Shown: positions 24,841-33,398 of the stretch, in pieces
Numbering within the stretch: position 1 is the first letter of the stretch
Layout: each line of letters starts with the position of its first letter
Assembly: GCA_003248865.1 (NCBI GenBank)
Contig: QFPK01000002.1
Coordinates: 186,001 to 250,000, forward strand
Length of the DNA stretch: 64,000 nucleotides
Source: Sphingomonas sp.
Lineage (GTDB): Bacteria; Pseudomonadota; Alphaproteobacteria; Sphingomonadales; Sphingomonadaceae
Direction of reading: 5' to 3'
Made by a program: the position numbers and the translations under genes
Notes under the pieces: generated by a model
Told to the model about the DNA's origin: nothing
Databases searched by the model: none
Seen by the model: only the letters and a program-made list of their open reading frames with translations

Positions 24841-25760
24841 GCCTCGAAGCCGATCTGCTGGCCCGGCTGAAGGCCGTGGCCCGCCACCCCGCGGCGCGGG
24901 GCCTTGCCGATGATGCCGCCGTGTTCGGCTGGCCGCTGGGGCAGGATCTGGTCGCCACCCACGACATGCTGGCCGAAGGCGTGCACTTCACCTCCGATTG
25001 CCCGCCGGTCGACATCGGCTGGAAGCTGGCGGCGGTGAACCTCTCCGACCTCGCCGCGATGGGCGCGCGGCCCGTGGGCGTGCTGATGGGCGCGGGGCTT
25101 GGCAACGACCGGGGCGCGGACTGGGCAGCCGAGCTGTTGCGCGGCCTGATGCAGTGCCTCGATGCCCACGCCACCCCGCTGCTGGGCGGAGACACCATCC
25201 GCTCCGGCCCCACCACAGTCCTGTCGCTGACCGCGCTCGGCCAGCTCCCCCCGGGCACGGCGCTCGCGCGCGGCGGCGCGACCGACGGCGACGATCTCTG
25301 GGTCTCGGGCACGATCGGGGATGCGGGCCTCGGCCTGCGCATCGCGCAGGGCGAGAGCGGAGACGCGGCCCTGCTGAAACGCTATCGCCGCCCCACGCCC
25401 CGCCTCGCGCTGGGGCTCACGCTGCGCGGCCTCGCCACGGCAGCGATGGACGTGTCGGACGGCCTGCTGATCGACGCCGCCCGCCTCGCCGACGCCTCCG
25501 GCCTCGCCGCAGACATCGCGTCCCCCGCCATCCCGCTCAGCCCGGCCGCCCGCGCCAGCGGCACAGCCGCCGCCGATCTCGCCGCAATGGGCGACGATTA
25601 TGAGCTTCTGTTCACGGCCCCGCCCGCCGCCCGCGACGCCATTGAGGCCGCCGCCCAACAGGCCCGCACCCCCGTCACCCGCATCGGCCGCCTGCAATCC
25701 GGCACCGGCCTCACGCTGGATGGCGCCTCTCCCCCACGTCTCGGCTATCAACATCGCTGA
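24837..25760 (+). CDS. thiL: Thiamine-monophosphate kinase, probable CTG start
   Basis: Phosphorylates thiamine monophosphate to the active diphosphate used by Dxs and other enzymes. ThiL motifs are DDAAVFGW, VATHDMLAEGVHF, AAVNLSDLAAMGARP, GGDTIRSGP and AMDVSDGLLIDAARLA. The conserved N-terminal helix EADLLARLKAVARHPAARGL lies before the first conventional start codon (GTG at 24876). The frame is closed by TGA at 24831, so the only codon that includes the helix is CTG at 24837, overlapping the nusB stop (CTGA). The short alternative at 24876 would delete the helix. The product is then 307 residues. Confidence 0.88.
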   Translation: MSLEADLLARLKAVARHPAARGLADDAAVFGWPLGQDLVATHDMLAEGVHFTSDCPPVDIGWKLAAVNLSDLAAMGARPVGVLMGAGLGNDRGADWAAELLRGLMQCLDAHATPLLGGDTIRSGPTTVLSLTALGQLPPGTALARGGATDGDDLWVSGTIGDAGLGLRIAQGESGDAALLKRYRRPTPRLALGLTLRGLATAAMDVSDGLLIDAARLADASGLAADIASPAIPLSPAARASGTAAADLAAMGDDYELLFTAPPAARDAIEAAAQQARTPVTRIGRLQSGTGLTLDGASPPRLGYQHR

Positions 25761-25934
25761 GGCGTTCCGTCCGCGCGACGGGTTGCGCCCTTTCCGCCAG
25801 AGTGCCACAACCTTCCCACCCGCCGGGCTCATCCGGCGAGCCTTTGTCGTCCTCCGGGTCCATCCGGCGGGATGCCATAACCGGCGCAATCCCTGGGGAG
25901 GGGGAGCGCCCCTTTTGGAAGGGGTAGGGGAGAG

Positions 25935-28028
25935 ATGGATTTCGTCCTCATCGCCATAGTCTGCGGCCTGCTGGCCGTTCTCTATGGCCTGTTCACCACG
26001 CGGCAGGTGCTGGCGGCACCGGCGGGCAATCCGCGCATGCAGGAAATCGCCGCCGCCATCCAGGAAGGCGCGGGCGCCTATCTGCGCAAGCAATACAGCG
26101 CCATCGCCATCGTCGGCGTGGTCGCGCTGGCACTCGTGTGGTGGTTCTTCGGCCATTATCCGGCCATCGGCTTCCTGATCGGCGCGCTGCTCTCGGGCCT
26201 CACCGGCTTCATCGGGATGAACATCTCGGTGCGCGCCAACGTCCGCACTGCGGAGGCCGCGCGCAACGGGCTTCAGGCCGGGCTCACGCTTGCCTTCAGG
26301 GCCGGCGCGGTGACGGGCCTGCTGGTCGCGGGCCTCGCCCTGCTGGCCATCGCGGGCTATTATTTCATCCTCACCCGCCACCTCGGCTTCGCGACCGATG
26401 ACCGCGTCGTGATCGACAGCCTCGTCAGCCTCGCGCTCGGCGCCTCGCTGATCTCCATCTTCGCCCGCCTCGGCGGCGGCATCTTCACCAAGGCCGCAGA
26501 TGTCGGTGCCGATCTCGTCGGCAAGGTGGAAGCCGGCATTCCAGAGGACGACCCCCGCAACCCCGCCGTCATCGCGGACAATGTTGGCGACAATGTCGGC
26601 GATTGCGCCGGCATGGCGGCCGACCTCTTCGAAACCTATGTCGTCACGGTGGGCGCCACCATGGTGCTGACCGCGCTGCTCGTCGGCGGTGAACATCTTG
26701 CCCCGCTGATGACGCTGCCGCTGCTGGCAGGGGGCGTGTGCATCCTCACCTCCATCCTCGGCACCTATTTCGTGAAGCTGGGCTCGTCCAAGAACATCAT
26801 GGGCGCGCTCTACAAGGGCTTCGTGGTGTCGGCGCTGGCCTCGATCCCGGCCCTGTGGCTGGCGACGAAGCTGGTCTTCCCGGATATGTCGGCGGTGCTG
26901 GGCGAAGCCAATGGCGTGGCGTTCACCGCGTCAGACCTGTTCCTCTCCATGCTCGTCGGCCTCGCCGTCACGGGGCTGATGGTGTGGATCACGGAATATT
27001 ACACCGGCACCAACTATCGCCCGGTCCGCTCCATCGCCAAGGCGTCGGAAACCGGTCACGGCACCAACGTGATCCAGGGTCTGGCGATCAGCCTTGAATC
27101 CACGGCGCTGCCCACGCTGGTGATCTGCGCGGGCATGATCATCGCCTATCAGTTCGCGGGCGTGATCGGCATCGGCTTTGCCGCCACCGCCATGCTGGCG
27201 CTGGCCGGGATGGTCGTGGCGCTGGATGCCTATGGTCCGGTCACCGACAACGCCGGCGGCATCGCCGAAATGGCGGGTCTGGAAGGCGAGGTGCGGGAAC
27301 GCACCGACGCGCTGGACGCGGTGGGCAACACCACCAAGGCCGTCACCAAGGGCTATGCCATCGGCTCGGCGGGCCTTGCCGCGCTGGTGCTGTTCAACGC
27401 CTACACGGCGGATCTGGCGAAGTTCTTCACAGACCTCACCGTCGATTTCTCGCTCAGCAACCCCTACGTCATCGTCGGCCTGCTGATCGGGGCGCTGCTG
27501 CCCTATATCTTCGGCGCCATGGGGATGACGGCGGTTGGCCGCGCGGCGGGTTCCGTGGTGGAGGAAGTGCGCCAGCAGTTCCGCTCCAACCCCGGCATCA
27601 TGGCGGGCACCTCCAAGCCGGATTACGCCCGCACCGTGGGCCTCGTCACCCAGGCCGCCATCAAGGAGATGATCATCCCCTCGCTGCTGCCGGTGGTGGT
27701 GCCGATCCTGGTCTATTTCGTCATCACGGCGGTGGCGGGGCAGGCCAACGGCTTCGCGGCGCTGGGCGCCCTGCTGCTGGGTGTGATCGTCTCGGGCATC
27801 TTCGTCGCCATCTCGATGACATCGGGCGGCGGCGCATGGGACAACGCGAAGAAGTATATCGAGGACGGCCATCACGGCGGCAAAGGTTCCGACGCCCACA
27901 AGGCAGCGGTCACGGGTGATACCGTGGGCGATCCCTACAAGGACACCGCCGGGCCTGCGGTGAACCCGATGATCAAGATCTCGAACATCGTGGCGTTGTT
28001 GCTTCTGGCAGCTCTCGCGCACGGATAA
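25935..28028 (+). CDS. hppA: Membrane-bound proton-translocating pyrophosphatase, K+-independent type
   Basis: Integral membrane pump that couples hydrolysis of pyrophosphate to proton export. The 697-residue protein has about 16 hydrophobic segments. Active-site motifs are clear: GGGIFTKAADVGADLVGKVE, EDDPRNPAVIADNVGDNVGD and DNAGGIAEMAGL. At the K+-dependence position it reads GNTTKAVTKGYA; the Lys here is the signature of K+-independent enzymes, whereas K+-dependent ones have Ala. ATG at 25935 follows a GGGGAGAG ribosome site. It is preceded by 174 bases without a gene and followed by a strong hairpin. Confidence 0.95.
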   Translation: MDFVLIAIVCGLLAVLYGLFTTRQVLAAPAGNPRMQEIAAAIQEGAGAYLRKQYSAIAIVGVVALALVWWFFGHYPAIGFLIGALLSGLTGFIGMNISVRANVRTAEAARNGLQAGLTLAFRAGAVTGLLVAGLALLAIAGYYFILTRHLGFATDDRVVIDSLVSLALGASLISIFARLGGGIFTKAADVGADLVGKVEAGIPEDDPRNPAVIADNVGDNVGDCAGMAADLFETYVVTVGATMVLTALLVGGEHLAPLMTLPLLAGGVCILTSILGTYFVKLGSSKNIMGALYKGFVVSALASIPALWLATKLVFPDMSAVLGEANGVAFTASDLFLSMLVGLAVTGLMVWITEYYTGTNYRPVRSIAKASETGHGTNVIQGLAISLESTALPTLVICAGMIIAYQFAGVIGIGFAATAMLALAGMVVALDAYGPVTDNAGGIAEMAGLEGEVRERTDALDAVGNTTKAVTKGYAIGSAGLAALVLFNAYTADLAKFFTDLTVDFSLSNPYVIVGLLIGALLPYIFGAMGMTAVGRAAGSVVEEVRQQFRSNPGIMAGTSKPDYARTVGLVTQAAIKEMIIPSLLPVVVPILVYFVITAVAGQANGFAALGALLLGVIVSGIFVAISMTSGGGAWDNAKKYIEDGHHGGKGSDAHKAAVTGDTVGDPYKDTAGPAVNPMIKISNIVALLLLAALAHG

Positions 28029-28038
28029 GGCGGAAGCG

Positions 28039-28063
28039 GGGTGCGGGCCGGCGGCCCGCACCC
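28039..28063 (+). terminator. Hairpin after hppA
   Basis: GGGTGCGGGCC-GGC-GGCCCGCACCC is an 11-pair perfect stem starting 10 bases after the hppA stop. Its tail (GATCCCAATTTC) has few T residues, so it may work with Rho or as an mRNA end stabiliser. Confidence 0.5.
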
Positions 28064-28080
28064 GATCCCAATTTCACACG

Positions 28081-28109
28081 TCACCCCGGGCTTGACCCGG
28101 GGTCCAGCT
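28081..28109. repeat. Single copy of a REP-like palindromic repeat
   Basis: The 29-base unit has the inner palindrome CCCCGGG-CTTGA-CCCGGGG followed by TCCAGCT. The same 29 bases occur twice more, in opposite orientation, at 63473-63501 and 63528-63556. Repeats of this kind are spread through many alphaproteobacterial genomes between genes. Confidence 0.8.
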
Positions 28110-28125
28110 GCCTTCGCGCAACGGC

Positions 28126-28250
28126 TGTTTTGCGTGGAACAATTCCTACAAATCCTACACGCCCTACAGCCAAGCTGTTGAGAACAAAGTGTAGGACGAT
28201 GTTCCACGTGGAACAACCGATCTGGTTATCTTTATGTTCCACGCGGCCGG
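28126..28250. promoter_or_regulatory. parS: parS centromere cluster: one perfect site with a degenerate site and a half-site
   Basis: TGTTCCACGTGGAACA at 28200-28215 is an exact 16-base palindrome identical to the bacterial parS consensus bound by chromosomal ParB. TGTTTTGCGTGGAACA at 28126-28141 has three mismatches confined to positions 5-7, keeping one perfect half. A third match at 28235-28243 keeps only the TGTTCCACG half. Clustering within 125 intergenic bases supports function. MipZ, a ParB partner, is encoded 19 kb away. If real, the site places this window in the origin-proximal domain. Confidence 0.8.
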
Positions 28251-28286
28251 CGGCCAAGCCGCCGAGTCCGCTTTGGTGGAGAAGGG

Positions 28287-28317
28287 AAGAAAGAAAAAAG
28301 TCCGGCAAAGCCGGACT
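28287..28317 (-). terminator. Rho-independent terminator of bamE
   Basis: On the minus strand AGTCCGGC-TTT-GCCGGACT forms an 8-pair perfect stem, followed by TTTTTTCTTTC. It lies about 100 bases after the bamE stop codon and reads in that direction. Confidence 0.82.
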
Positions 28318-28376
28318 CGTCGGACGGGTTCGTCGGGCTGATGCCCTCCGCCCCGCCGGCCGTGACTGCGGCGAGT

Positions 28377-28407
28377 CTGCGAGTTAGCGCTGCGCGCTAA
28401 CTCGCAG
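28377..28407. other. Long perfect hairpin next to the bamE stop
   Basis: CTGCGAGTTAGCGC and GCGCTAACTCGCAG are perfectly complementary over 14 bases with a TGC loop, 9 bases after the bamE stop codon. There is no T-tail. It resembles the CGCGA-TTAAGGC hairpin at 11824-11850 and may be a small dispersed palindrome or an RNA stability element. Confidence 0.55.
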
Positions 28408-28416
28408 CCGCCTTCG

Positions 28417-28884
28417 TCATTGCGGCCCCGCACCGCCCATCCCGCCAGCACCCACGCTGCCGATATTCCCGAACAGATCCTCCAGCAGGCTCGCCTCGCG
28501 GCCCAGCGTCGGGGTCTTGTCCGAATTCGGGCTGATGTCCGCCACCTGCTCCAGCCCGCGACGCTCCACCGTACCCACCGATCCGTCAGGCGCGAAGCGG
28601 ATGATGATCACCCGCTGGTCCTTCGGCACCGGCCGCGCAAAGGCGAGCTGCCGCGTGTTGCGAGAGATATAGTACCAGACATTCGGGTCCCACTTGCTTT
28701 CCAGCGTGGGGCGGCCCAGCGCGCGTGCCACCGATTCCTTGTTGTCCACGCCGGGCTGCACGCTGTTCGCCAGCTCCTCGTCGGCGATATAGCCCTGGTT
28801 GTTCTGGATCTGCCGCGTGGCGCAGCCAGCGGTCGTGAAGGCGGTCAGGGCCAGCACAGGCAACAGAAGATAAGGCGAACGCAT
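28417..28884 (-). CDS. bamE: Outer-membrane assembly lipoprotein BamE (SmpA/OmlA)
   Basis: Lipoprotein component of the beta-barrel assembly machine. The 155-residue precursor has a lipobox TTAGC with Cys21 as the lipidation site, followed by the SmpA/OmlA domain: GYIADEELANSVQPGVDNKESVARALGRP and the WYYISRNTRQLAF strand. A Gly-rich tail ends the protein. It is divergent from the cytochrome bc1 chaperone gene, with 141 bases between their starts, an arrangement I have seen repeatedly in sphingomonads. Confidence 0.9.
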   Translation of the reverse strand: MRSPYLLLPVLALTAFTTAGCATRQIQNNQGYIADEELANSVQPGVDNKESVARALGRPTLESKWDPNVWYYISRNTRQLAFARPVPKDQRVIIIRFAPDGSVGTVERRGLEQVADISPNSDKTPTLGREASLLEDLFGNIGSVGAGGMGGAGPQ

Positions 28885-29025
28885 CAGCTCTCCGGCATCA
28901 GGCTTTCCGCTGCTTGCAGGCAGCGATCACGGGCTGCATATGCGCGTCTGATGCCGCCCTTGCAAGCAAGCGGGCGTCGGCTCGTCGCACACACCGGCCC
29001 GCCGGGCATCACCCAGGAACCGCGA

Positions 29026-29538
29026 ATGTCCTTTCTGAAGCGCCTGCTGAACCCACCCCCGCCCCCGCTGGCTCAACTGTGGGCCTGGATCACCGAAACC
29101 GCGCGAGACCCTTACTACTACACCCGCCATCAGGTGGCGGACACGGTGGACGGCCGTTTCGACATGGTGGCGCTGGTCACCTCCCTCGTGCTGATCCGGC
29201 TGGAAACGCTGGATCTTCGCCGCGAACAGGCGCTGCTGACGGAACGCTTCGTGGACGATATGGACGGCTCGCTGCGGGATATCGGCATCGGCGACATGGT
29301 GATCGGCAAGCATATGGGGCGCATCATGGGCGCGCTCGGCGGACGGCTGGGCACCTACCGCGAGGCACTGGCACCCGGCGCCGCCGAACCGCTGCTGGCC
29401 GAGGCACTGGCGCGCAACGTCTATCGCAGCGATCCGCCCGAAGGCGCGGCCGACGGGCTGGCAGAGGCCGCTCGCGCGCTCTACGCCCGCATCCAGGCGA
29501 CGCCCACAGCCCGGCTTCTGGAAGGGGAAATCCGATGA
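29026..29538 (+). CDS. Ubiquinol-cytochrome c chaperone (CBP3 family)
   Basis: A 170-residue member of the ubiquinol-cytochrome C chaperone family, related to mitochondrial Cbp3, which assists assembly of cytochrome b in complex III. It has RDPYYYTRHQVADTVDGRFD, MVALVTSLVLIRLE, ALLTERFVDDMDGSLRDIGIGD and GKHMGRIMGALGGRLGTY, the diagnostic core of the family. ATG at 29026 gives MSFLKRLLNP. The stop overlaps the start of DUF177 (ATGA), so both are coupled. No petABC genes are in the window. Confidence 0.87.
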   Translation: MSFLKRLLNPPPPPLAQLWAWITETARDPYYYTRHQVADTVDGRFDMVALVTSLVLIRLETLDLRREQALLTERFVDDMDGSLRDIGIGDMVIGKHMGRIMGALGGRLGTYREALAPGAAEPLLAEALARNVYRSDPPEGAADGLAEAARALYARIQATPTARLLEGEIR

Positions 29539-30071
29539 GAGCTTCGCCCGAATTCTCTCACCGGGTGGCGCTGGCGAAGCTGTCGCCCCGCGCCCAGCCG
29601 CATCATCTGGTGGCGGATGAAGCCGCGCGCGCAGCGCTGGCCCGCCGCTTCGGGCTGCAGGCGATCCACCGGCTGGAAGGCGATCTGGACGTCGCGCGCA
29701 GCGGCAACGGCGCCGATGTCAGCGGGCGGCTCGTGGCGGATGTGGTGCAGACCTGCATCGTCTCGGGCGAACCCGTGCCTGCCCATATCGAGGAAGCGCT
29801 GACGCTGCGCTTCGAGCCGCAGGCCGATAGCGGCGACGATATCGAACTGGAGCCCGACGCGCTGGAAACTCTTGCCGTCGATGGCGACAGCATCGATCTG
29901 GGCGAGGCGCTGGCGGAATCGCTGGCGCTCGCGCTGGATCCCTGGCCGCGCGCCTCGCCGGAGGTGCTGGCGCAGGCCCGTCGCCACCTGATGACCGAAG
30001 CAGAAGCGGACGCGCAGGCTGAGGCGGAGAAGCAGGCTGCCAACCCGTTTGCGAAGCTGCGTCCAAAGTAA
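29535..30071 (+). CDS. DUF177 (YceD) family protein
   Basis: A 178-residue acidic protein of the DUF177/YceD family, which in several bacteria is tied to 23S rRNA or 50S biogenesis. The core is RLEGDLDVARSGNGADVSGRLVADVVQTCIVSGEPV, of which the QTCIVSGEP segment is the conserved part that often includes one Cys. ATG at 29535 overlaps the preceding stop by four bases. In many genomes this family precedes rpmF-plsX; here it follows the cytochrome bc1 chaperone instead. Confidence 0.83.
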   Translation: MRASPEFSHRVALAKLSPRAQPHHLVADEAARAALARRFGLQAIHRLEGDLDVARSGNGADVSGRLVADVVQTCIVSGEPVPAHIEEALTLRFEPQADSGDDIELEPDALETLAVDGDSIDLGEALAESLALALDPWPRASPEVLAQARRHLMTEAEADAQAEAEKQAANPFAKLRPK

Positions 30072-30081
30072 GGAGGGCGAA

Positions 30082-31239
30082 ATGAGTGGCCCCATCCCCG
30101 TCCACACCACAATATTCGAGTTCATGTCCGCCAAGGCGGCGGCGCTGGGCGCGATCAACCTGGGGCAGGGCTTCCCCGATGCCAGCGGCCCGGCCTCTGT
30201 CCGCACGGAGGCCGCGCGGCTGATGCTGGAAGGCCCGCACCAATATCCCCGCATGCGCGGAACGGACGGGCTGCGGGGGGCACTTGCGGCCTTTTACGGC
30301 GACACGCAGGGGCTGCAACTCGATCCTGCGACCGATATCGTCGTCACCAGCGGCGCTACGGAGGCGATTGCCGCCACCCTGCTGGCGCTGCTCTCGCCCG
30401 GGGACGCCGCGCTTATCATCGAGCCCGCCTATGATGCCTATGCCCCGCTGGTGCGCCGGGCGGGCGCCGCGCCGCAGTTCACCCGGCTGTTCCCGCCGGA
30501 GTGGCGCATCACGCGCGCCGCGCTGGAAGCGGCGATCACGCCGGACACAAAGCTGATTCTGGTGAACGATCCCGTGAACCCGACCGGCCGCATGCTGGAT
30601 GCGGACGAGCGCGCGGCTGTCCGCGATGTAGCAATTGCGAATAACCTGTTGATATTGGCTGATGAAGTTTGGGAAGAGGTGCGCGCCAACAGCCGGCCGC
30701 ACGTCAGCCTTGCGGCCGATCCGGCGCTGGCGGGCCGTGTGGTGAAGATCGGCTCGGCGGGCAAGATCTTTCAGGTGACCGGCTGGAAGGTCGGCTGGGC
30801 ATTGGCCCCGGCACCACTCGCGGCGCGGATCGCCGCCACCCACCAGTTCCTCACCTTCACCACCTCTCCCACCTTGCAGGAGGCGGTCGCCTTCGGTCTC
30901 AACACCGAGCGCTTATGGCTTGCCACCATGCGCGACGAGATCGAGGCTGGCCGCGCCCGGCTGGCGGATGGCCTGGCGGCGGCTGGCTATGCGGTGTTGC
31001 CGTCCGAGGCGACCTGGTTCCTTTCCATCGATCTCAGCGCATCTGGAATCGGGCTTGGTGACGTGGAGTTCTGCACCCGCATCGTGGAGCAGCACGGCAT
31101 TGCGGGCATTCCCGTCAGCGCCTTTTTCGAAGGGGAGGGCGCGCCGACCAATGTCGTGCGCTTCTGCCACGCCAAGGCGACCGGCACGATCGACACCGCG
31201 CTGGACCGGCTGGCGGCGGCGCGCCGGGCGCTGGGCTAG
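30082..31239 (+). CDS. Class I/II pyridoxal-phosphate aminotransferase
   Basis: A 385-residue fold-type I aminotransferase resembling the methionine/kynurenine-glutamine transaminase branch. It has INLGQGFPD near residue 21, the phosphate-binding TSGATEAIAATLLAL segment, NDPVNPTGRM with the Asn that contacts PLP, DEVWEEV, and the Schiff-base Lys228 in GSAGKIFQVTGWKVGW. ATG at 30082 has a perfect AGGAGG ribosome site. Substrate cannot be set from sequence; a role in methionine salvage or broad amino-acid transamination is likely. It converges with and overlaps the stop of the nitronate monooxygenase gene. Confidence 0.87.
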   Translation: MSGPIPVHTTIFEFMSAKAAALGAINLGQGFPDASGPASVRTEAARLMLEGPHQYPRMRGTDGLRGALAAFYGDTQGLQLDPATDIVVTSGATEAIAATLLALLSPGDAALIIEPAYDAYAPLVRRAGAAPQFTRLFPPEWRITRAALEAAITPDTKLILVNDPVNPTGRMLDADERAAVRDVAIANNLLILADEVWEEVRANSRPHVSLAADPALAGRVVKIGSAGKIFQVTGWKVGWALAPAPLAARIAATHQFLTFTTSPTLQEAVAFGLNTERLWLATMRDEIEAGRARLADGLAAAGYAVLPSEATWFLSIDLSASGIGLGDVEFCTRIVEQHGIAGIPVSAFFEGEGAPTNVVRFCHAKATGTIDTALDRLAAARRALG

Positions 31240-32294
31240 TCCCGGCAGGCCCGCAGTTCGGCCATCAGCGTTTCGACCAGCCGGGCGGCCGGCATCGATC
31301 TTGCCAGCGGCGCGCCCTGACCGGCCCATTGCGCGCCGAAGCCATGTTCGCCTTTGGCCTTCGCGGCAGCGTTCAGGGCCTTTCCGGCATCATAACTGAT
31401 TGGATAATCAGGTAATATCTGATTTTCGAATTGCCGGTTCAACGCCGTGAAGCGGTTGGGCAGGCTCCGTGCGGGGCGCCCGGAAATCAGCCGGGTCATT
31501 ACCGTATGCTGCGCCGCGGGGCTGTCCAGCAGGGCGCGATAGGCGGCGTCTGCGCTGGATTCCGGGCAGGCGATGAAGGCGGTTCCCAGTTGCGCCGCGA
31601 CCGCGCCGAGATCGAGCGCGGCGGCGATCCCGGCGCCGTCCATGATGCCGCCCGCAGCGATCACGGGACAGCCGCACGTGCGCGTCAGAAGGCGGGTGAG
31701 GGGAAGGCAGCCGAGTGCATCATCGTCCGCTGCCGGATCGAACAGGCCGCGATGGCCGCCCGCCTCGATCCCCTGCGCCACGATGACGTCGATGCCGGCC
31801 CCCTCTATCGTTCGGGCTTCGGCGAGGCTGGTCGCGGTGGCGGCCAGCAGGATGCCCTCAGCCCGCAAGGCGGCGATCGTTCCGGCCGGGGGCAGGCCGA
31901 AGTGGAAGCTGACCAGCGCCGGGCGCGCGTGCAGCAGCAGGGCCAGCATGTCGGGATCGTCGCGGAAACTGGTGTAGATGGCGCGGAGCGAGCGGGGCGG
32001 TTCCGCGCCGAATTCGTGGAACAGCGGCGCGAGGCTGTCGAGCCAGCCCTGTTCCCGCGCAGCGTCGGGTTGCGGGGTCTGGTGCACGAACAGGTTGACG
32101 TTGAAGGGCCGGGCCGTCAGCGCCCGCACTTGCTCGATCTGGATGGCGGCCTGTTCCGCGGTTCCCGCACCCACCGCGATGGAACCGAGCGCGCCTGCGT
32201 TGCAGACGGCGGCGGCCAGCGCAGGTGTGGAAACCCCGGCCATCGGGGCCTGAACAAGCGGGACAGACAGGCCCAGCTGTTCGAACGACGTCAT
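31236..32294 (-). CDS. Nitronate monooxygenase family flavoprotein
   Basis: A 352-residue FMN-dependent TIM-barrel protein of the nitronate monooxygenase/2-nitropropane dioxygenase family, which detoxifies propionate 3-nitronate and related compounds. It contains PLVQAPMAGVSTPALAAAV at the start, LVSFHFGLP, IVAQGIEAGGHRG with the catalytic-region His, PVIAAGGIMDGAGIAAALDLGA and AQLGTAFIACPESSA. The ATG at 32294 is followed downstream by no obvious partner; upstream lies the SdhAF4-like gene after eight bases, on the same strand. Related NADH:quinone reductases cannot be excluded. Confidence 0.85.
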   Translation of the reverse strand: MTSFEQLGLSVPLVQAPMAGVSTPALAAAVCNAGALGSIAVGAGTAEQAAIQIEQVRALTARPFNVNLFVHQTPQPDAAREQGWLDSLAPLFHEFGAEPPRSLRAIYTSFRDDPDMLALLLHARPALVSFHFGLPPAGTIAALRAEGILLAATATSLAEARTIEGAGIDVIVAQGIEAGGHRGLFDPAADDDALGCLPLTRLLTRTCGCPVIAAGGIMDGAGIAAALDLGAVAAQLGTAFIACPESSADAAYRALLDSPAAQHTVMTRLISGRPARSLPNRFTALNRQFENQILPDYPISYDAGKALNAAAKAKGEHGFGAQWAGQGAPLARSMPAARLVETLMAELRACRD

Positions 32295-32302
32295 CCTCCC
32301 GC

Positions 32303-32467
32303 TCAGAAATCCGAGCAGATGCCGTTTCGTTCCCAGTCGCCGTAGCGGGTGGGTTCGGGGCCCTTGGGGCCGCCGACCTCGCCGGTCTTGCTGGTGGTGG
32401 CGTCTGTGGCGTCGGGTGCCTCGGCCTTATCGGCCTCAGGCTTTTGGGGGGTCTCTTTCTCAGCCAT
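32303..32467 (-). CDS. DUF1674 protein, succinate dehydrogenase assembly factor 4 homologue
   Basis: A 54-residue protein. The C-terminal half carries the diagnostic EVGGPKGPEPTRYGDWERNG block ending in CSDF, which defines the DUF1674/SDHAF4 family that binds flavinylated SdhA before complex II assembly. The N-terminal half is Lys/Glu/Ala-rich and disordered. ATG at 32467 (MAEKETP) is the only plausible start. It probably shares a transcript with the nitronate monooxygenase gene 8 bases downstream. No sdh genes are nearby. Confidence 0.85.
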   Translation of the reverse strand: MAEKETPQKPEADKAEAPDATDATTSKTGEVGGPKGPEPTRYGDWERNGICSDF

Positions 32468-32515
32468 GCGCGCTGCTCTAGCATGGCTTCAACAAGATAA
32501 GGAGAGGGAGGTCAT

Positions 32516-33358
32516 ATGCCGGAATTGAAGGGGAAGGTCATCGCCGTGACCGGGGCGGGCAGCGGCATCGGCCGGGCGCTGGCGCTGGGATTGGCGCGGC
32601 GGGGCGCGACCGTGGCGCTGGCCGACAAGGATGCTGCCGGGCTTGCCGAAACGGCGCGCCTGCTCGGCAATTATCCGCACAGCACGGCCGCGTTCGACGT
32701 GACCGACCATGCGGCGCTGAAGGGCTGGGTGGATGGTGCGGTGGCCGAGTTCGGCGGGCTGGACGGCATCATCAACAATGCAGGCCTGTCGGTGATCGCG
32801 CCCTTCGCCGATTGCCCGCGTGCGGACTTCGACCGGGTGATGGCAGTGAATTTCGATGCCGTGGTGGAAGGCTGCCGGGTGGCGCTGCCCCATGTGCGGG
32901 CGCGGGCTGAAGGCGGCAAGCCGGGCTGGATCGTCAATATTTCCAGCGTGTTCGGCATGATGGGCTACCCCACGCAGAGCGCCTACAACGCCTCCAAATT
33001 CGCCGTGCGTGGGCTGACGGAAGCCATGTATCTGGAACTGGCGGTGACCGACCCTTCCATCAACGTGATCCGGGTGCACCCGGGCGGCATCAAGACCAAT
33101 GTGGCCCGCAACGCCAAGATGATCGCCACCATGCCGGGCGCGCCGCAGGGGCTGGACAATGGCGACGAGTTCGAGAAAGCCGCGCGCACCACGCCGGAGC
33201 AGGCCGCCGAGACCATCATCCAGGGTATGGAGCGGGGCAGCCCCCGTGTGCTGATCGGGCCGGACGCGCGCTTCATCGACTGGATGGTGCGGCTGTTCCC
33301 GGTGAGCTACTGGAAGCGGATCGGCGCGTTCCTGGGCGGGGCGGGCCGCAAGGATTGA
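32516..33358 (+). CDS. Short-chain dehydrogenase/reductase (SDR), NAD(P)-dependent
   Basis: A 280-residue classical SDR. Visible are the cofactor loop TGAGSGIGRAL near residue 11, NNAGLS, the catalytic Ser in NISSVFGMMG and the YNASK active-site pair near residues 160-164. The C-terminal extension after the Rossmann core is longer than in the shortest SDRs and ends with WMVRLFPVSYWKR, suggesting membrane association like some acetoin or steroid dehydrogenase homologues. Substrate is unknown. It starts with a GGAGAGGGAGGT leader and ends 40 bases before htpX. Confidence 0.88.
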   Translation: MPELKGKVIAVTGAGSGIGRALALGLARRGATVALADKDAAGLAETARLLGNYPHSTAAFDVTDHAALKGWVDGAVAEFGGLDGIINNAGLSVIAPFADCPRADFDRVMAVNFDAVVEGCRVALPHVRARAEGGKPGWIVNISSVFGMMGYPTQSAYNASKFAVRGLTEAMYLELAVTDPSINVIRVHPGGIKTNVARNAKMIATMPGAPQGLDNGDEFEKAARTTPEQAAETIIQGMERGSPRVLIGPDARFIDWMVRLFPVSYWKRIGAFLGGAGRKD

Positions 33359-33398
33359 CCGCATTGATTTTTGGCCCGGCCCATCCATCTGGAGAGAC

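Noticed and set aside
28200..28215. An E-box-like CACGTG operator instead of parS
   Set aside because: The symmetry extends over all 16 bases and matches the parS consensus fully, with partial copies next to it.
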